From JAFDVL01 sp963794955 (lineage in GTDB: Bacteria; Acidobacteriota; Blastocatellia; RBC074), in the NCBI GenBank assembly GCA_963794955.1, contig CAWCGF010000022.1:205195-269194 (forward strand): a stretch of 64,000 bases of DNA. Direction: 5' to 3'. Both the position numbers and the translations under genes were made by a program. Of this stretch, positions 44,362-52,322 are shown one piece after another. The notes beneath the pieces are model-generated. The model had not been told where the DNA came from, did no database searches, and was given only the letters and a program-made list of their open reading frames with translations. Positions within the stretch are counted from its first letter, which is position 1. Each line of letters begins with the position of its first letter.

Positions 44362-45723
44362 CTATTTGAAATTGATCTTGATCGTATTGGCCGCGACGCC
44401 ATCTACCGTCATGATCACATTCGCATCACCACTTCCGGCCAGATTGCGATTCAACAAGACATTCGATTGATCCAGGCCTGCAAAATCCGTGTGGGCTGCC
44501 GCATAATCAACTTGTTGGGACGCACCGTTCACGGTCACGAGGACGTTCGACAACTGACTGCGCTGTCGGAATCCTGTCCCATAAATGACGAGATAGAGTT
44601 GATCGCCGGGGTCCTTCCATTCAATCGGGATGGCCACCGGATTAGCGACTGGCCCCATGGCCACATCCTCGAACCCAATCGTCGTGCCATTGCGCACGCG
44701 TTGAATCTGGGCCGCCGGGTAGCCTGTCCCGCCCTGATTCACTGTAAAAATACCCGGCTTGACGTTCGCAATCGTCAGCGTGCCCGTCGAAATCGTGCCA
44801 TTGCTGCTGGTGAACGCGACAATCGCAGTGCCATTCGCCATCGTACTCGGCAAAAGGTAATTCACTTGGGTGGGCGAAACATAAAACAGCGTGGCATTAC
44901 GCGTCATATTCAACGAGTCCCTGACCGTTACTGTCGTGCCGCCTAAGGTCGAGGGCAACTGAATGCCCGGCGTATTCGCATCCGCATCACCCGTCGCGGT
45001 CGCCGTGGTCGTCGCCAGGTCCACGCCAAACCCAGAAACGATGGCGGCGTTCGACGCGTTATTATTGGTTTGGTCAAAGCTCGCCCCACTGACAGTAACC
45101 ACATCTGGTCGGATGGAAGCCGAAGTGGTGTAGATAAAGTCTCCAGTAACAGCGTTATCGTTATTGGCAGCATTGCCTGCCGCAAAAAAAGTAAGTCTGC
45201 CGCTGCGGGTGGCCGGAGCCGTCCACTTAATCGTCCAGATTCGCTGATTCGTGCTCGACTGCGCAGACCCCGGACTAGAATGCTCAATATATTTGCGTCC
45301 GGCCCAGTTGCCCGGATCAGCATCGAGCGTGAAGGTACTGGAATCGTTGCTTGCCAGGGTGCCGGCGTTGTCTCCGTTCTGATCTAAGACGGTCAGTTGA
45401 AAGCCAAACCGAATATTCCCCGGTCTACTCAGGGAAACCCTCAACGTATACGTCTGACCAGGAACGTAACTGGAAGGGAGGTCAAGGATTTGAAATGTCC
45501 CCTGTGGATCATTCAGGCTATTGCCGGTATGACATCCAATGGTGCTACTACAATTCAACTCGGCAGTTCTTACGCCAATAGCGGGTGCGCCGGTACGCGA
45601 AGGATCAGGGCCGCCCCGATAGGCATGCACACGCTTCTCGCTAAAATTAAAACTAAAGGCAAACAGCAGAACTGCGGTGACGAGCAGCACGAGTTTAATG
45701 GATCGGTTAAATCGAATCTTCAT
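44362..45723 (-). CDS. Exported protein with Cys/CH motif and Solibacter-type C-terminal domain
   Basis: This 453-residue protein starts at the ATG at 45723, which has AGGAGA nine bases upstream. It has a signal peptide ending near RVHAYRG. An N-terminal region follows with NCSSTIGCHTGN (a C-x5-CH arrangement, as in choice-anchor/Reelin-like cytochrome-associated proteins) and a beta-rich domain to about 170. The C-terminal ~220 residues match the Solibacter-named repeat-type domain (VKPGIFTVNQGGTGYPAAQI, GDQLYLVIYGTGFR, VTVNGASQQVDY, DANVIMTVDG). It is probably surface-exposed; heme binding is uncertain because the spacing is not CxxCH. Confidence 0.75.
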   Translation of the reverse strand: MKIRFNRSIKLVLLVTAVLLFAFSFNFSEKRVHAYRGGPDPSRTGAPAIGVRTAELNCSSTIGCHTGNSLNDPQGTFQILDLPSSYVPGQTYTLRVSLSRPGNIRFGFQLTVLDQNGDNAGTLASNDSSTFTLDADPGNWAGRKYIEHSSPGSAQSSTNQRIWTIKWTAPATRSGRLTFFAAGNAANNDNAVTGDFIYTTSASIRPDVVTVSGASFDQTNNNASNAAIVSGFGVDLATTTATATGDADANTPGIQLPSTLGGTTVTVRDSLNMTRNATLFYVSPTQVNYLLPSTMANGTAIVAFTSSNGTISTGTLTIANVKPGIFTVNQGGTGYPAAQIQRVRNGTTIGFEDVAMGPVANPVAIPIEWKDPGDQLYLVIYGTGFRQRSQLSNVLVTVNGASQQVDYAAAHTDFAGLDQSNVLLNRNLAGSGDANVIMTVDGVAANTIKINFK

Positions 45724-45851
45724 TTTTTCGGGTCTCCTAAGTTGTCTGTAATACAACTCTCAGCCCGGATGAGTACTGAAAGTCTCTGCGCCTTTCCCGG
45801 TGACCGAAGCTGCATTACATCTCTCTGCATTACGCCAAGCTTGATGGACTG

Positions 45852-47078
45852 CTAAAAAATTCGGCGGGAAATATTGAAGCCGATAGTCAGTCCTTGAATT
45901 GATTCATCAGCACTCCGTATGAGTGATCGCCGGGTCGCGGAACGCTGCGCCATCGTCGTCCCAGCCCCCGTGGAAAACAACAAACTAAAAGAGTGCCGTT
46001 TAGAGATAGTAACTTTCTCGATCCCAAAACCAAAGGCAGGCGCTGTCGAATTAAACTTCCCCGCATCATTGACCCGCCAATTCGCTTCGGCTAATAAGGC
46101 AACTGTCGGGCGAATGCGGAGTGCGCCGCCAATGCCTAACGCCATCGTGTTGGCACGTGGCAAATTAAAGTCCGACGGCCCGAACGGACGATTATTGAAC
46201 GAAAGCGTCGGCACAAAATATAACTGCGCATGGCGGGTCACACTGCGCGCCAGGGTCAACTCCAAACTGGTCGTAAAACTACGGTGAAAATTGCCACGCC
46301 CTTCCAGCCCGACGCGCGCCATTGCTGTTACTGGATGCCCTTTATTTTCATCCAGCAAACTCGCTCCGGCATACACCAAAATCGGCGCACCTACTATGTG
46401 CGGAGAACGATACGCGCCCACGTGAATACGGTCGGTAAGACCATACATAAACCCGAAAGAGGCAACAGCATAGCCATCCAATCCTAATAACCCGCCCAAG
46501 TCTGTTACCTCATACTCGCCAAACGGAAACCGATGTGTAAAGTCGCCCGTCAACGAACCTTTCGGAATCGGTTTCGCCGTCGGCAAACTAATCAACCGCA
46601 CATCGCCCGGTTGATAGACGTCGGGATTTTCCGGTACCGTCGTGGCTTTTTCAGCAGCCGTGACAGGTGTCGCCGCAGTCACCACGGCTGCGCCTATTTC
46701 CGTCACACGCTGCGTCTTGGTATCAATCAAATAGCGTTTACCATTCATTTCGACGATGGCTTGTGAGTCCGACCCCGCCACAAAACTGACCGGTAAAGCC
46801 GCCGCAGAGGACGGCAAATTGAAATTCGCAGGAAACTGCTTCCGCAACTCATCAGTGATCCTGAAGCCAGCCATAGCAAACGCCTTGCCAAAGGCATTTC
46901 GCTCCCCCCCACCAGCGGCGCTGACGTGACAGGTAGCGCATTGATTTCGCAGCGCCGCATTGGCGTACGGATCAGCGGCATAAATTCGCATATATTCCGG
47001 GAGCGCTTGGAGTTTTATTCCGGCGCACGCAAACGCCAGCGCAATCACAATAATCTTCGCATATTGTTTTCTCTTCAT
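45852..47078 (-). CDS. Exported mono-heme c-type protein with DUF5777-like barrel
   Basis: This 408-residue protein has a signal peptide ending near KLQALPEY. One heme-binding CATCH lies at about residue 47, in a cytochrome-like N-terminal segment (NQCATCHVSAAGGGERNAFG). Residues about 165-408 are a beta-rich barrel-like region (LTGDFTHRFPFGEYEVTDLG, GAYRSPHIVGAPILVYAG) resembling DUF5777. It probably places a heme at the outer membrane. The preceding C-x5-CH protein gene and the cupredoxin-like gene are in the same direction, so an electron-transfer role is plausible. Confidence 0.78.
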   Translation of the reverse strand: MKRKQYAKIIVIALAFACAGIKLQALPEYMRIYAADPYANAALRNQCATCHVSAAGGGERNAFGKAFAMAGFRITDELRKQFPANFNLPSSAAALPVSFVAGSDSQAIVEMNGKRYLIDTKTQRVTEIGAAVVTAATPVTAAEKATTVPENPDVYQPGDVRLISLPTAKPIPKGSLTGDFTHRFPFGEYEVTDLGGLLGLDGYAVASFGFMYGLTDRIHVGAYRSPHIVGAPILVYAGASLLDENKGHPVTAMARVGLEGRGNFHRSFTTSLELTLARSVTRHAQLYFVPTLSFNNRPFGPSDFNLPRANTMALGIGGALRIRPTVALLAEANWRVNDAGKFNSTAPAFGFGIEKVTISKRHSFSLLFSTGAGTTMAQRSATRRSLIRSADESIQGLTIGFNISRRIF

Positions 47079-47316
47079 CTGTAGATGTTCCTGATGAGAA
47101 GCGAACTGCCCGCTGCCGCTACTGCTGCAAACCTCATTCCGCTTCCCGGTTTAGTTGATTACGGGGTTTAGCCCGGATTGGCTGAGCGACGTGCCACAAT
47201 TAGTGACATCCGCCGAGACAGCCTGACTACTATAGTGCCAATAAATTGACGTTTGACGTCTGCATTTAGATTGGATTTTTTTTGGCTTAGGTCGGTGGGC
47301 AAAAGCAGTACTCAAC
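47079..47316. other. Leader/intergenic segment upstream of the heme protein gene
   Basis: This 238-bp gap is GC-rich near the start codon of the heme protein. It contains ATCCGGGCTAAACC on the minus strand, similar to ATCCGGGCTGAGAG in the leader of the next gene (45757-45851). I could not complete a known riboswitch consensus in either leader. No gene is present. Confidence 0.4.
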
Positions 47317-48753
47317 TCACGCTTCCGTTGCCCGAACAGTTAACGAGTCCAAGTCCAGACCTAAGCGTTCGGCTTTGCGATACAGGGAATAGCGGCCAAT
47401 GCCGAGCAATTCCGCCGCGCGTAATTTATTGCCTTCGGTGTGCCGTAAGGTCGCCAAAATATGCTGGCGTTCCACTTCAGCCAACGTGGCAGGTACCGGG
47501 CACGGCCAGCTTTTGTTATCCGTCGGGGCGGTTTGCTCCACCGACTGAGCGAGTTGGGCATTGCCAGCTTTTGGTAAAAACGGCGTGGGCGTGAATTGCA
47601 TGAAGTCTTCTGGCAGCAAGCGGCCACTGGCATTCAAGGTAATGGCACGTTCGACGGCATTTTCCAGTTCGCGCACATTGCCCGGCCAGGTCAGCGATTT
47701 CAGCCAGTCAATCGTCACCGCAGGCACTACGACCTGCCGCTTTAATTTGGCATTGGTTCGTTGCAAAAAATGTTCGACCAGCAAAGCAATGTCTTCACTG
47801 CGCTCGCGCAAGGGTGGGAGTTGGATATGAATCACGCTCAGGCGATAGAGCAAATCCTGGCGAAAATCATCTGAATTCAGTAAATCCGGCACCGGGCGAT
47901 TCGTTGCGGCCACAATACGCAAGTCCACTCGCCGTGCCTCCGACGCGCCCACGGGTCGCACTTCCTGCTCCTGCAAGACACGCAGTAACTTTACTTGAAA
48001 CGCGGGCGAGGTTTCGGAAATCTCATCCAGAAAAACGGTACCGCCACTCGCCGTCTCAAAAATTCCGCGATGGGAATTCGCCGCCCCTGTGAAGGCGCCG
48101 CGCATGTGTCCGAACAATTCAGATTCCAACAAAGTCTCAGTGAACGCCCCACAGTTGACCGGCACAAATGGCTTCCGCGCGCGACTTGAATTATCGTGTA
48201 GCGCGCGCGCAATTAATTCTTTGCCAGTGCCGCTTTCGCCTGCAATCAGGACAGTCGAATCCGTATCAGCCACCCGGGCAATGAGGCGATACACCGCCAC
48301 CATCGCCGGGCTTTTACCTACGATAGCCGTGGCAGCGGTAGCGACTTGCGGCGGTAGTACTTCCGGCGACTGGCGACCGGCACGCCATTCGAGCGCGCGC
48401 CGCAGCACGGCGATCAGTTCTGCTGACGGAAACGGTTTGCCCAAATAATCGAAAGCTTTTTCGCGCACTGCCGCCGCCGCCGTTTCCAACGAACCGTGCG
48501 CCGTGATGACAATCACCGGCAAATCCGGCCAGCGTTGGCGGATGTCGCGCAACACTTCCAGGCCAGATTCTGCGCCCAATTGCAGGTCAAGCAACACCAC
48601 ATCGAACTCCTGAGACTGACATAACTCCAGCGCCTCCTCAGTATTCGTGGCGTGGCTGGCCGCGAGTCCTTCGAGTTCCACCAGCGTGCTCGCCACCGCG
48701 CTAAAGTCTGGATCATCATCAACAATTAAAACGTTTGCCTGCTTGCTCATCAC
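47317..48753 (-). CDS. NtrC-type sigma-54-dependent response regulator
   Basis: This is a 478-residue protein. The receiver domain (about 1-125) has VDDDPDF and the phospho-acceptor aspartate in VVLLDLQLG. The AAA+ domain (about 155-390) has Walker A GESGTGKE, the sigma-54 contact loop GAFTGA and Walker B GGTVFLDE. The C-terminal Fis-type helix-turn-helix includes HTEGNKLRAAELLGIGRYSL. It activates sigma-54 promoters after phosphorylation. No kinase gene is adjacent; the kinase at 40840 has its own regulator, so the partner is unknown. It is divergent from the methyltransferase gene. Confidence 0.92.
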   Translation of the reverse strand: MMSKQANVLIVDDDPDFSAVASTLVELEGLAASHATNTEEALELCQSQEFDVVLLDLQLGAESGLEVLRDIRQRWPDLPVIVITAHGSLETAAAAVREKAFDYLGKPFPSAELIAVLRRALEWRAGRQSPEVLPPQVATAATAIVGKSPAMVAVYRLIARVADTDSTVLIAGESGTGKELIARALHDNSSRARKPFVPVNCGAFTETLLESELFGHMRGAFTGAANSHRGIFETASGGTVFLDEISETSPAFQVKLLRVLQEQEVRPVGASEARRVDLRIVAATNRPVPDLLNSDDFRQDLLYRLSVIHIQLPPLRERSEDIALLVEHFLQRTNAKLKRQVVVPAVTIDWLKSLTWPGNVRELENAVERAITLNASGRLLPEDFMQFTPTPFLPKAGNAQLAQSVEQTAPTDNKSWPCPVPATLAEVERQHILATLRHTEGNKLRAAELLGIGRYSLYRKAERLGLDLDSLTVRATEA

Positions 48754-48866
48754 GAACAGCTAATTACCCGATGCTAGCAGAGAAAGCAAATCGTGCATTG
48801 ACTTTGGTCGTCTTGAAAAGGCATTATCACCCTCTTTATTTTTCGTCAGGATTTGCCTTAGAGCTT

Positions 48867-49604
48867 ATGAGTATTCCTTCCGAACAAACGATGGATGGCG
48901 CGATAGAAGAGCGTTTGGCGCTGACAGCGACGCTGAAGCAACTCTCGGAAATCAACCGTTACAATCGCTGGATTTATGATCAATTCGCCGCTGCTCTGGG
49001 GCCGCGCATTTTAGAAGTGGGTTCCGGGACGGGCAACATCACGCAATTTTTGCTCGCCGGAAATCAGACGGTCGTGGCCACGGATGTGCTGCCGAAATAT
49101 CGGCAGGAACTCGCCACCCGCTTTGCGGATAAGCCGAATCTGCAAATCCGCAGCTTTGATTTAGACCGTGCCGCGCCCAAAGAATTCATCGCCCAACCTT
49201 TTGATACAGTAGTTTGCCTGAATGTCCTCGAACATATCGAAGACGATCTATTCGCACTGCGGCAAATGCGCGAAGCGCTTACCGTCGGCGGGCAACTCGC
49301 CTTGCTTGTGCCCGCACATCAATTTCTCTTTGGTGCCTTCGATGAAGCGGTCGGACATTTTCGTCGGTACAGTAAAAAGGCGCTGCGCACACGCTTGCAG
49401 GAAGCTGGCTTTACAGTACAGTCACTCAAATTCTTCAATATTGCAGCGACGTTGCCGTGGTTCATTAATGGCCGCTTATTGCGCCGCGCTTATTTACCAA
49501 ATGAACAAGTAAATCTGGCGAATAACCTCGTCCCCTTGCTCAAACTGGAGAAAGTATTCGGGCCACCATTTGGCATTTCCTTAATCGCAATAGCGGAAAA
49601 GTAG
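48867..49604 (+). CDS. Class I SAM-dependent methyltransferase
   Basis: This 245-residue protein has the SAM-binding motif I ILEVGSGTGNIT near residue 50, the acidic motif II region (VVATDVLPKY), and DTVVCLNVLEHIEDD typical of UbiE/COQ5-like and glycan-associated methyltransferases. The C-terminal ~80 residues (FGAFDEAVGHFRRYSKKALR) match the common type found near glycosyltransferases. The substrate is unknown. I chose the ATG at 48867; frames from 48735 or 48771 overlap or abut the divergent regulator and lack family-like sequence. No good ribosome binding site was seen. Confidence 0.78.
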   Translation: MSIPSEQTMDGAIEERLALTATLKQLSEINRYNRWIYDQFAAALGPRILEVGSGTGNITQFLLAGNQTVVATDVLPKYRQELATRFADKPNLQIRSFDLDRAAPKEFIAQPFDTVVCLNVLEHIEDDLFALRQMREALTVGGQLALLVPAHQFLFGAFDEAVGHFRRYSKKALRTRLQEAGFTVQSLKFFNIAATLPWFINGRLLRRAYLPNEQVNLANNLVPLLKLEKVFGPPFGISLIAIAEK

Positions 49605-49710
49605 TGAACAGGGAACAGTTAATAGCGCACAGCAGTCTATTTCGTATTTCGCTCTCTTCTTAGCTGTTCACTATTAGCTGTTGCCTGTTTACTGTTAACA
49701 CTTAACTGTT
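49604..49710. repeat. Paired 7-bp-unit arrays between the methyltransferase and proS
   Basis: Five units run from 49604 to 49638 (GTGAACA, GGGAACA, GTTAATA, GCGCACA, GCAGTCT). Seven contiguous units run from 49662 to 49710 (AGCTGTT, CACTATT, AGCTGTT, GCCTGTT, TACTGTT, AACACTT, AACTGTT). The two are partly complementary. The second array ends nine bases before the proS start codon, in the position where a ribosome binding site would be. Confidence 0.88.
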
Positions 49711-49719
49711 TTCTGAATT

Positions 49720-51507
49720 ATGCGTTGGTCAACCTATTTCATCCCTACTTTACGTGAAGTTCCGGCAGATGCCGAAGTCATCAGCCACAAGCTATTATTA
49801 CGCGCTGGAATGGTGCGACAACTCGGCGCGGGCATTTATTCTTACTTACCGCTCGCGCAACGTTCCGTGCTGAAGATCAGCCAAATCATCCGCGAAGAGA
49901 TGAACGCGATTGGCGGGCAGGAATTCTATTTGCCCGCGCTGAACCCCGCCGAAGTCTGGCAGGAATCAGGCCGTTGGACAGTAATGGGCGACAACATGTT
50001 TCGCCTCAAAGATCGCAAAGGCGCTGACCTGTGCTTAGGTATGACGCACGAAGAGGTCTTCACTGACATTGCGCGCAAAGAGCTACGGTCGTACAAGCAA
50101 TTGCCGCAAGTCTGGTATCAGATACAAACCAAATTCCGCGACGAACCGCGCCCGAAATCCGGCTTGCTGCGCGTGCGGCAATTCACGATGAAAGACGCCT
50201 ACACGTTCGACATTGATGCTGCTGGCTTGGACAAGGCATTTGAAGATCAGCGACAAGCGTATTGCCGCGTGTATTCGCGCTGCGGCTTGCAATATGTGAT
50301 CGTAGATGCGGACACGGGCGCGATGGGCGGTTCCGCCTCAAACGAGTTCATGGTGTATACGAATGCTGGCGAAGATTTGGTGGCGAGTTGTGCGAAATGC
50401 GGCTACGCAGCGAACACTGAAAAAGCGCAATCAAGCATTCCTGCAATTGTGGATGATAATCCTGATGCCGCGCTTGAGAAATTCCCGACGCCGAACGTGC
50501 GCACGATTGATGATTTGATCACCTTCCCTGGTGGAGCTGCTGCCGATCATCAGATCAAAACCCTGATTCATGTCGCCGTCATTGAGGACAAACAAGGCCG
50601 CCGCAACGAAACCATCCTGGCATTATTACGTGGCGATCATCCACTGAACGAGGCGAAATTCGTTTCTGCCATCGGCGCGCTTTGCCGCGCAGAAAACGCC
50701 GAATTACACGAAGTACGCCCCGCTCACCCGGAAGAAATCGTAGACGCGATGGGCGCGCACGCAGGGAGCCTCGGTGCCGTCGGCCTCACGAAATTTAAAA
50801 TCCTTGCGGATACTGCGTTGCAAGATCGCGTGAACATGACGACCGGGGCCAACGAAGACGATCACCACTTGCGCGGCGTCAACCTGGCGCGCGACATCAA
50901 AGTCACGCTATGGGCTGATTTGCGCACCGTGGCGGAAGGCGAAGGCTGTCCAAAATGTGATGGCATTCTGCGCATCGGCAAAGCTCTCGAAGTCGGTCAC
51001 ATCTTCAAGCTCGGCATCAAGTACAGCAAGGCGATGGGTGCGACTGTGCTGAATGCCGACGGTAAGCCCGTTCCCATCGTGATGGGCAGCTATGGCATCG
51101 GTGTCGAACGAATTCTGGCTGCCGCAATTGAACTCTACAACGATGATGCAGGCATCATTTTTCCCATCACGATTGCGCCATTCCACATCATCGTAGCGCC
51201 GCTCAATATCAAAGACGAAGCCACCAAAGCCGCAGGCGAAAAGCTCTATCAGGAACTTAGTGCTGCCGGACTGGATGTGTTGTTTGACGACCGCAACGAA
51301 CGCGCGGGCGTGAAGCTGAATGATGCGGATTTGATCGGCATGCCGTTCCAGCTTCGCATCGGGCCAAAGAAACTCCAGGAAGGCAAAGTCGAGTTTTACG
51401 ACCGCGCCACCAAACAATCCGAAGACATCGAATTAGCCGATGCCGCCAGCGTAGCGACGCAACGAATTAAGCACGCGCTACAAAAGCTGAACGGAGCCAA
51501 GGAGTAA
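49720..51507 (+). CDS. proS: Prolyl-tRNA synthetase (bacterial type with editing domain)
   Basis: This 595-residue class II synthetase charges tRNA-Pro. It starts MRWSTYFIPTLREVPADAEV. Motif 2 lies around FRDEPRPKSGLLRVRQF and motif 3 around GSYGIGVERILAAA. The insertion (editing) domain between motifs 2 and 3 is present, with cysteine-containing segments CAKCGYAAN. The anticodon-binding domain is C-terminal. It is an essential housekeeping gene. No Shine-Dalgarno sequence is visible because a heptamer array occupies the upstream 50 bp. A bidirectional terminator lies downstream. Confidence 0.96.
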   Translation: MRWSTYFIPTLREVPADAEVISHKLLLRAGMVRQLGAGIYSYLPLAQRSVLKISQIIREEMNAIGGQEFYLPALNPAEVWQESGRWTVMGDNMFRLKDRKGADLCLGMTHEEVFTDIARKELRSYKQLPQVWYQIQTKFRDEPRPKSGLLRVRQFTMKDAYTFDIDAAGLDKAFEDQRQAYCRVYSRCGLQYVIVDADTGAMGGSASNEFMVYTNAGEDLVASCAKCGYAANTEKAQSSIPAIVDDNPDAALEKFPTPNVRTIDDLITFPGGAAADHQIKTLIHVAVIEDKQGRRNETILALLRGDHPLNEAKFVSAIGALCRAENAELHEVRPAHPEEIVDAMGAHAGSLGAVGLTKFKILADTALQDRVNMTTGANEDDHHLRGVNLARDIKVTLWADLRTVAEGEGCPKCDGILRIGKALEVGHIFKLGIKYSKAMGATVLNADGKPVPIVMGSYGIGVERILAAAIELYNDDAGIIFPITIAPFHIIVAPLNIKDEATKAAGEKLYQELSAAGLDVLFDDRNERAGVKLNDADLIGMPFQLRIGPKKLQEGKVEFYDRATKQSEDIELADAASVATQRIKHALQKLNGAKE

Positions 51508-51533
51508 CCAAACTAAAACCCAAAGTATTTGCA

Positions 51534-51571
51534 AAAGCAGTCAGGTTCGCTAGTGAAATCATGACTGCTTT
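51534..51571. terminator. Bidirectional terminator-like hairpin after proS
   Basis: AAAGCAGTCA (51534-51543) is perfectly complementary to 51562-51571, with an 18-base loop. On the plus strand the stem ends in TTTCTTATT; on the minus strand it ends in TTTTGC. It lies between convergent proS and the ADOP fragment. Confidence 0.65.
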
Positions 51572-51572
51572 C

Positions 51573-52049
51573 TTATTCATAGCGGAGTGTCAATAGCGGA
51601 TCAACTTTCGCCGCTCGCCGTGCCGGAATCCAACAAGCCAGCAAAGCGACGAGCGTTAACAACGCGGCAACAGAAAAAAATGTCAGCGGGTCGGAGGTGC
51701 TGACCTCAAATAACAAACTCCCCATCACGCGCGTCACGGCCCAAGCCCCCGCCAAGCCCAGGACGACGCCGAGGAAGATCAACAGCATGCCCTGTTGCAG
51801 CACCATGCGCAAAATATCCAGCGGTTGCGCGCCTAACGCCATTCGTACCCCAATCTCAGTGGTGCGCTGCGTGACTGAATAGGCAATCACGCCGTACAAA
51901 CCAATCACCGTTAGTACCAGCGCCAATACAGCGAATAATGACAGCGCCAATAAAATTGCACTGCAAAGCACGAAAATGAAAATGTCTACATTGACCTTGT
52001 TCAAGTGCTGGACGGAACGGGGCGAAAAAGGCAGCCGCTTAGACATCAC
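51573..52049 (-). pseudogene. C-terminal remnant of an ADOP-type permease
   Basis: The last ~115 residues match the C terminus of FtsX-fold ADOP permeases: GLYGVIAYSVTQRTTEIGVR, MALGAQPLDILRMVLQQG, and the terminal ARRAAKVDPLLTLRYE. The preceding ~30 residues do not look like the family, and the ~750 upstream residues are missing. This is a truncated copy of the intact gene that follows at 52323. The region 52050-52322 shows no further recognisable permease sequence. Confidence 0.8.
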
Positions 52050-52252
52050 GGGGATTACCGATTTTGATCATCAAAAACCATTAGGTTCTCATCACTATCT
52101 TCAGCCAACCGACCAAATGCGTAAAGTTCAATTGCTATGCCAGGGCCGAAACCAATATAAAAGCAACACTTCGTGACAGCTTCCTGAATCTTGTAACCGC
52201 GCCGCCACATCTCACTGTTCGCTTTTGGGATTGGCGCGTCTCGTATTTGACG

Positions 52253-52285
52253 CAAAAAAGGAGCAAGGCAACCCAGCTTTGCTCC
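52253..52285 (-). terminator. Rho-independent terminator of the intact ADOP gene
   Basis: GGAGCAA (52260-52266) pairs with TTGCTCC (52279-52285) around a 12-base loop. Read on the minus strand the stem is followed by TTTTTTGCG. It lies 37 bp after the permease stop codon. Confidence 0.8.
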
Positions 52286-52322
52286 TCAGACTCAGGAGAT
52301 TGTACACCCGTGAAAGCGACTT

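Noticed and set aside
45724..47316. Possible cyclic-di-GMP type riboswitches in the leaders of the two CH-motif proteins (shared ATCCGGGCT)
   Set aside because: The conserved core with a GNRA-capped stem and the second half of the aptamer could not be completed in either leader.
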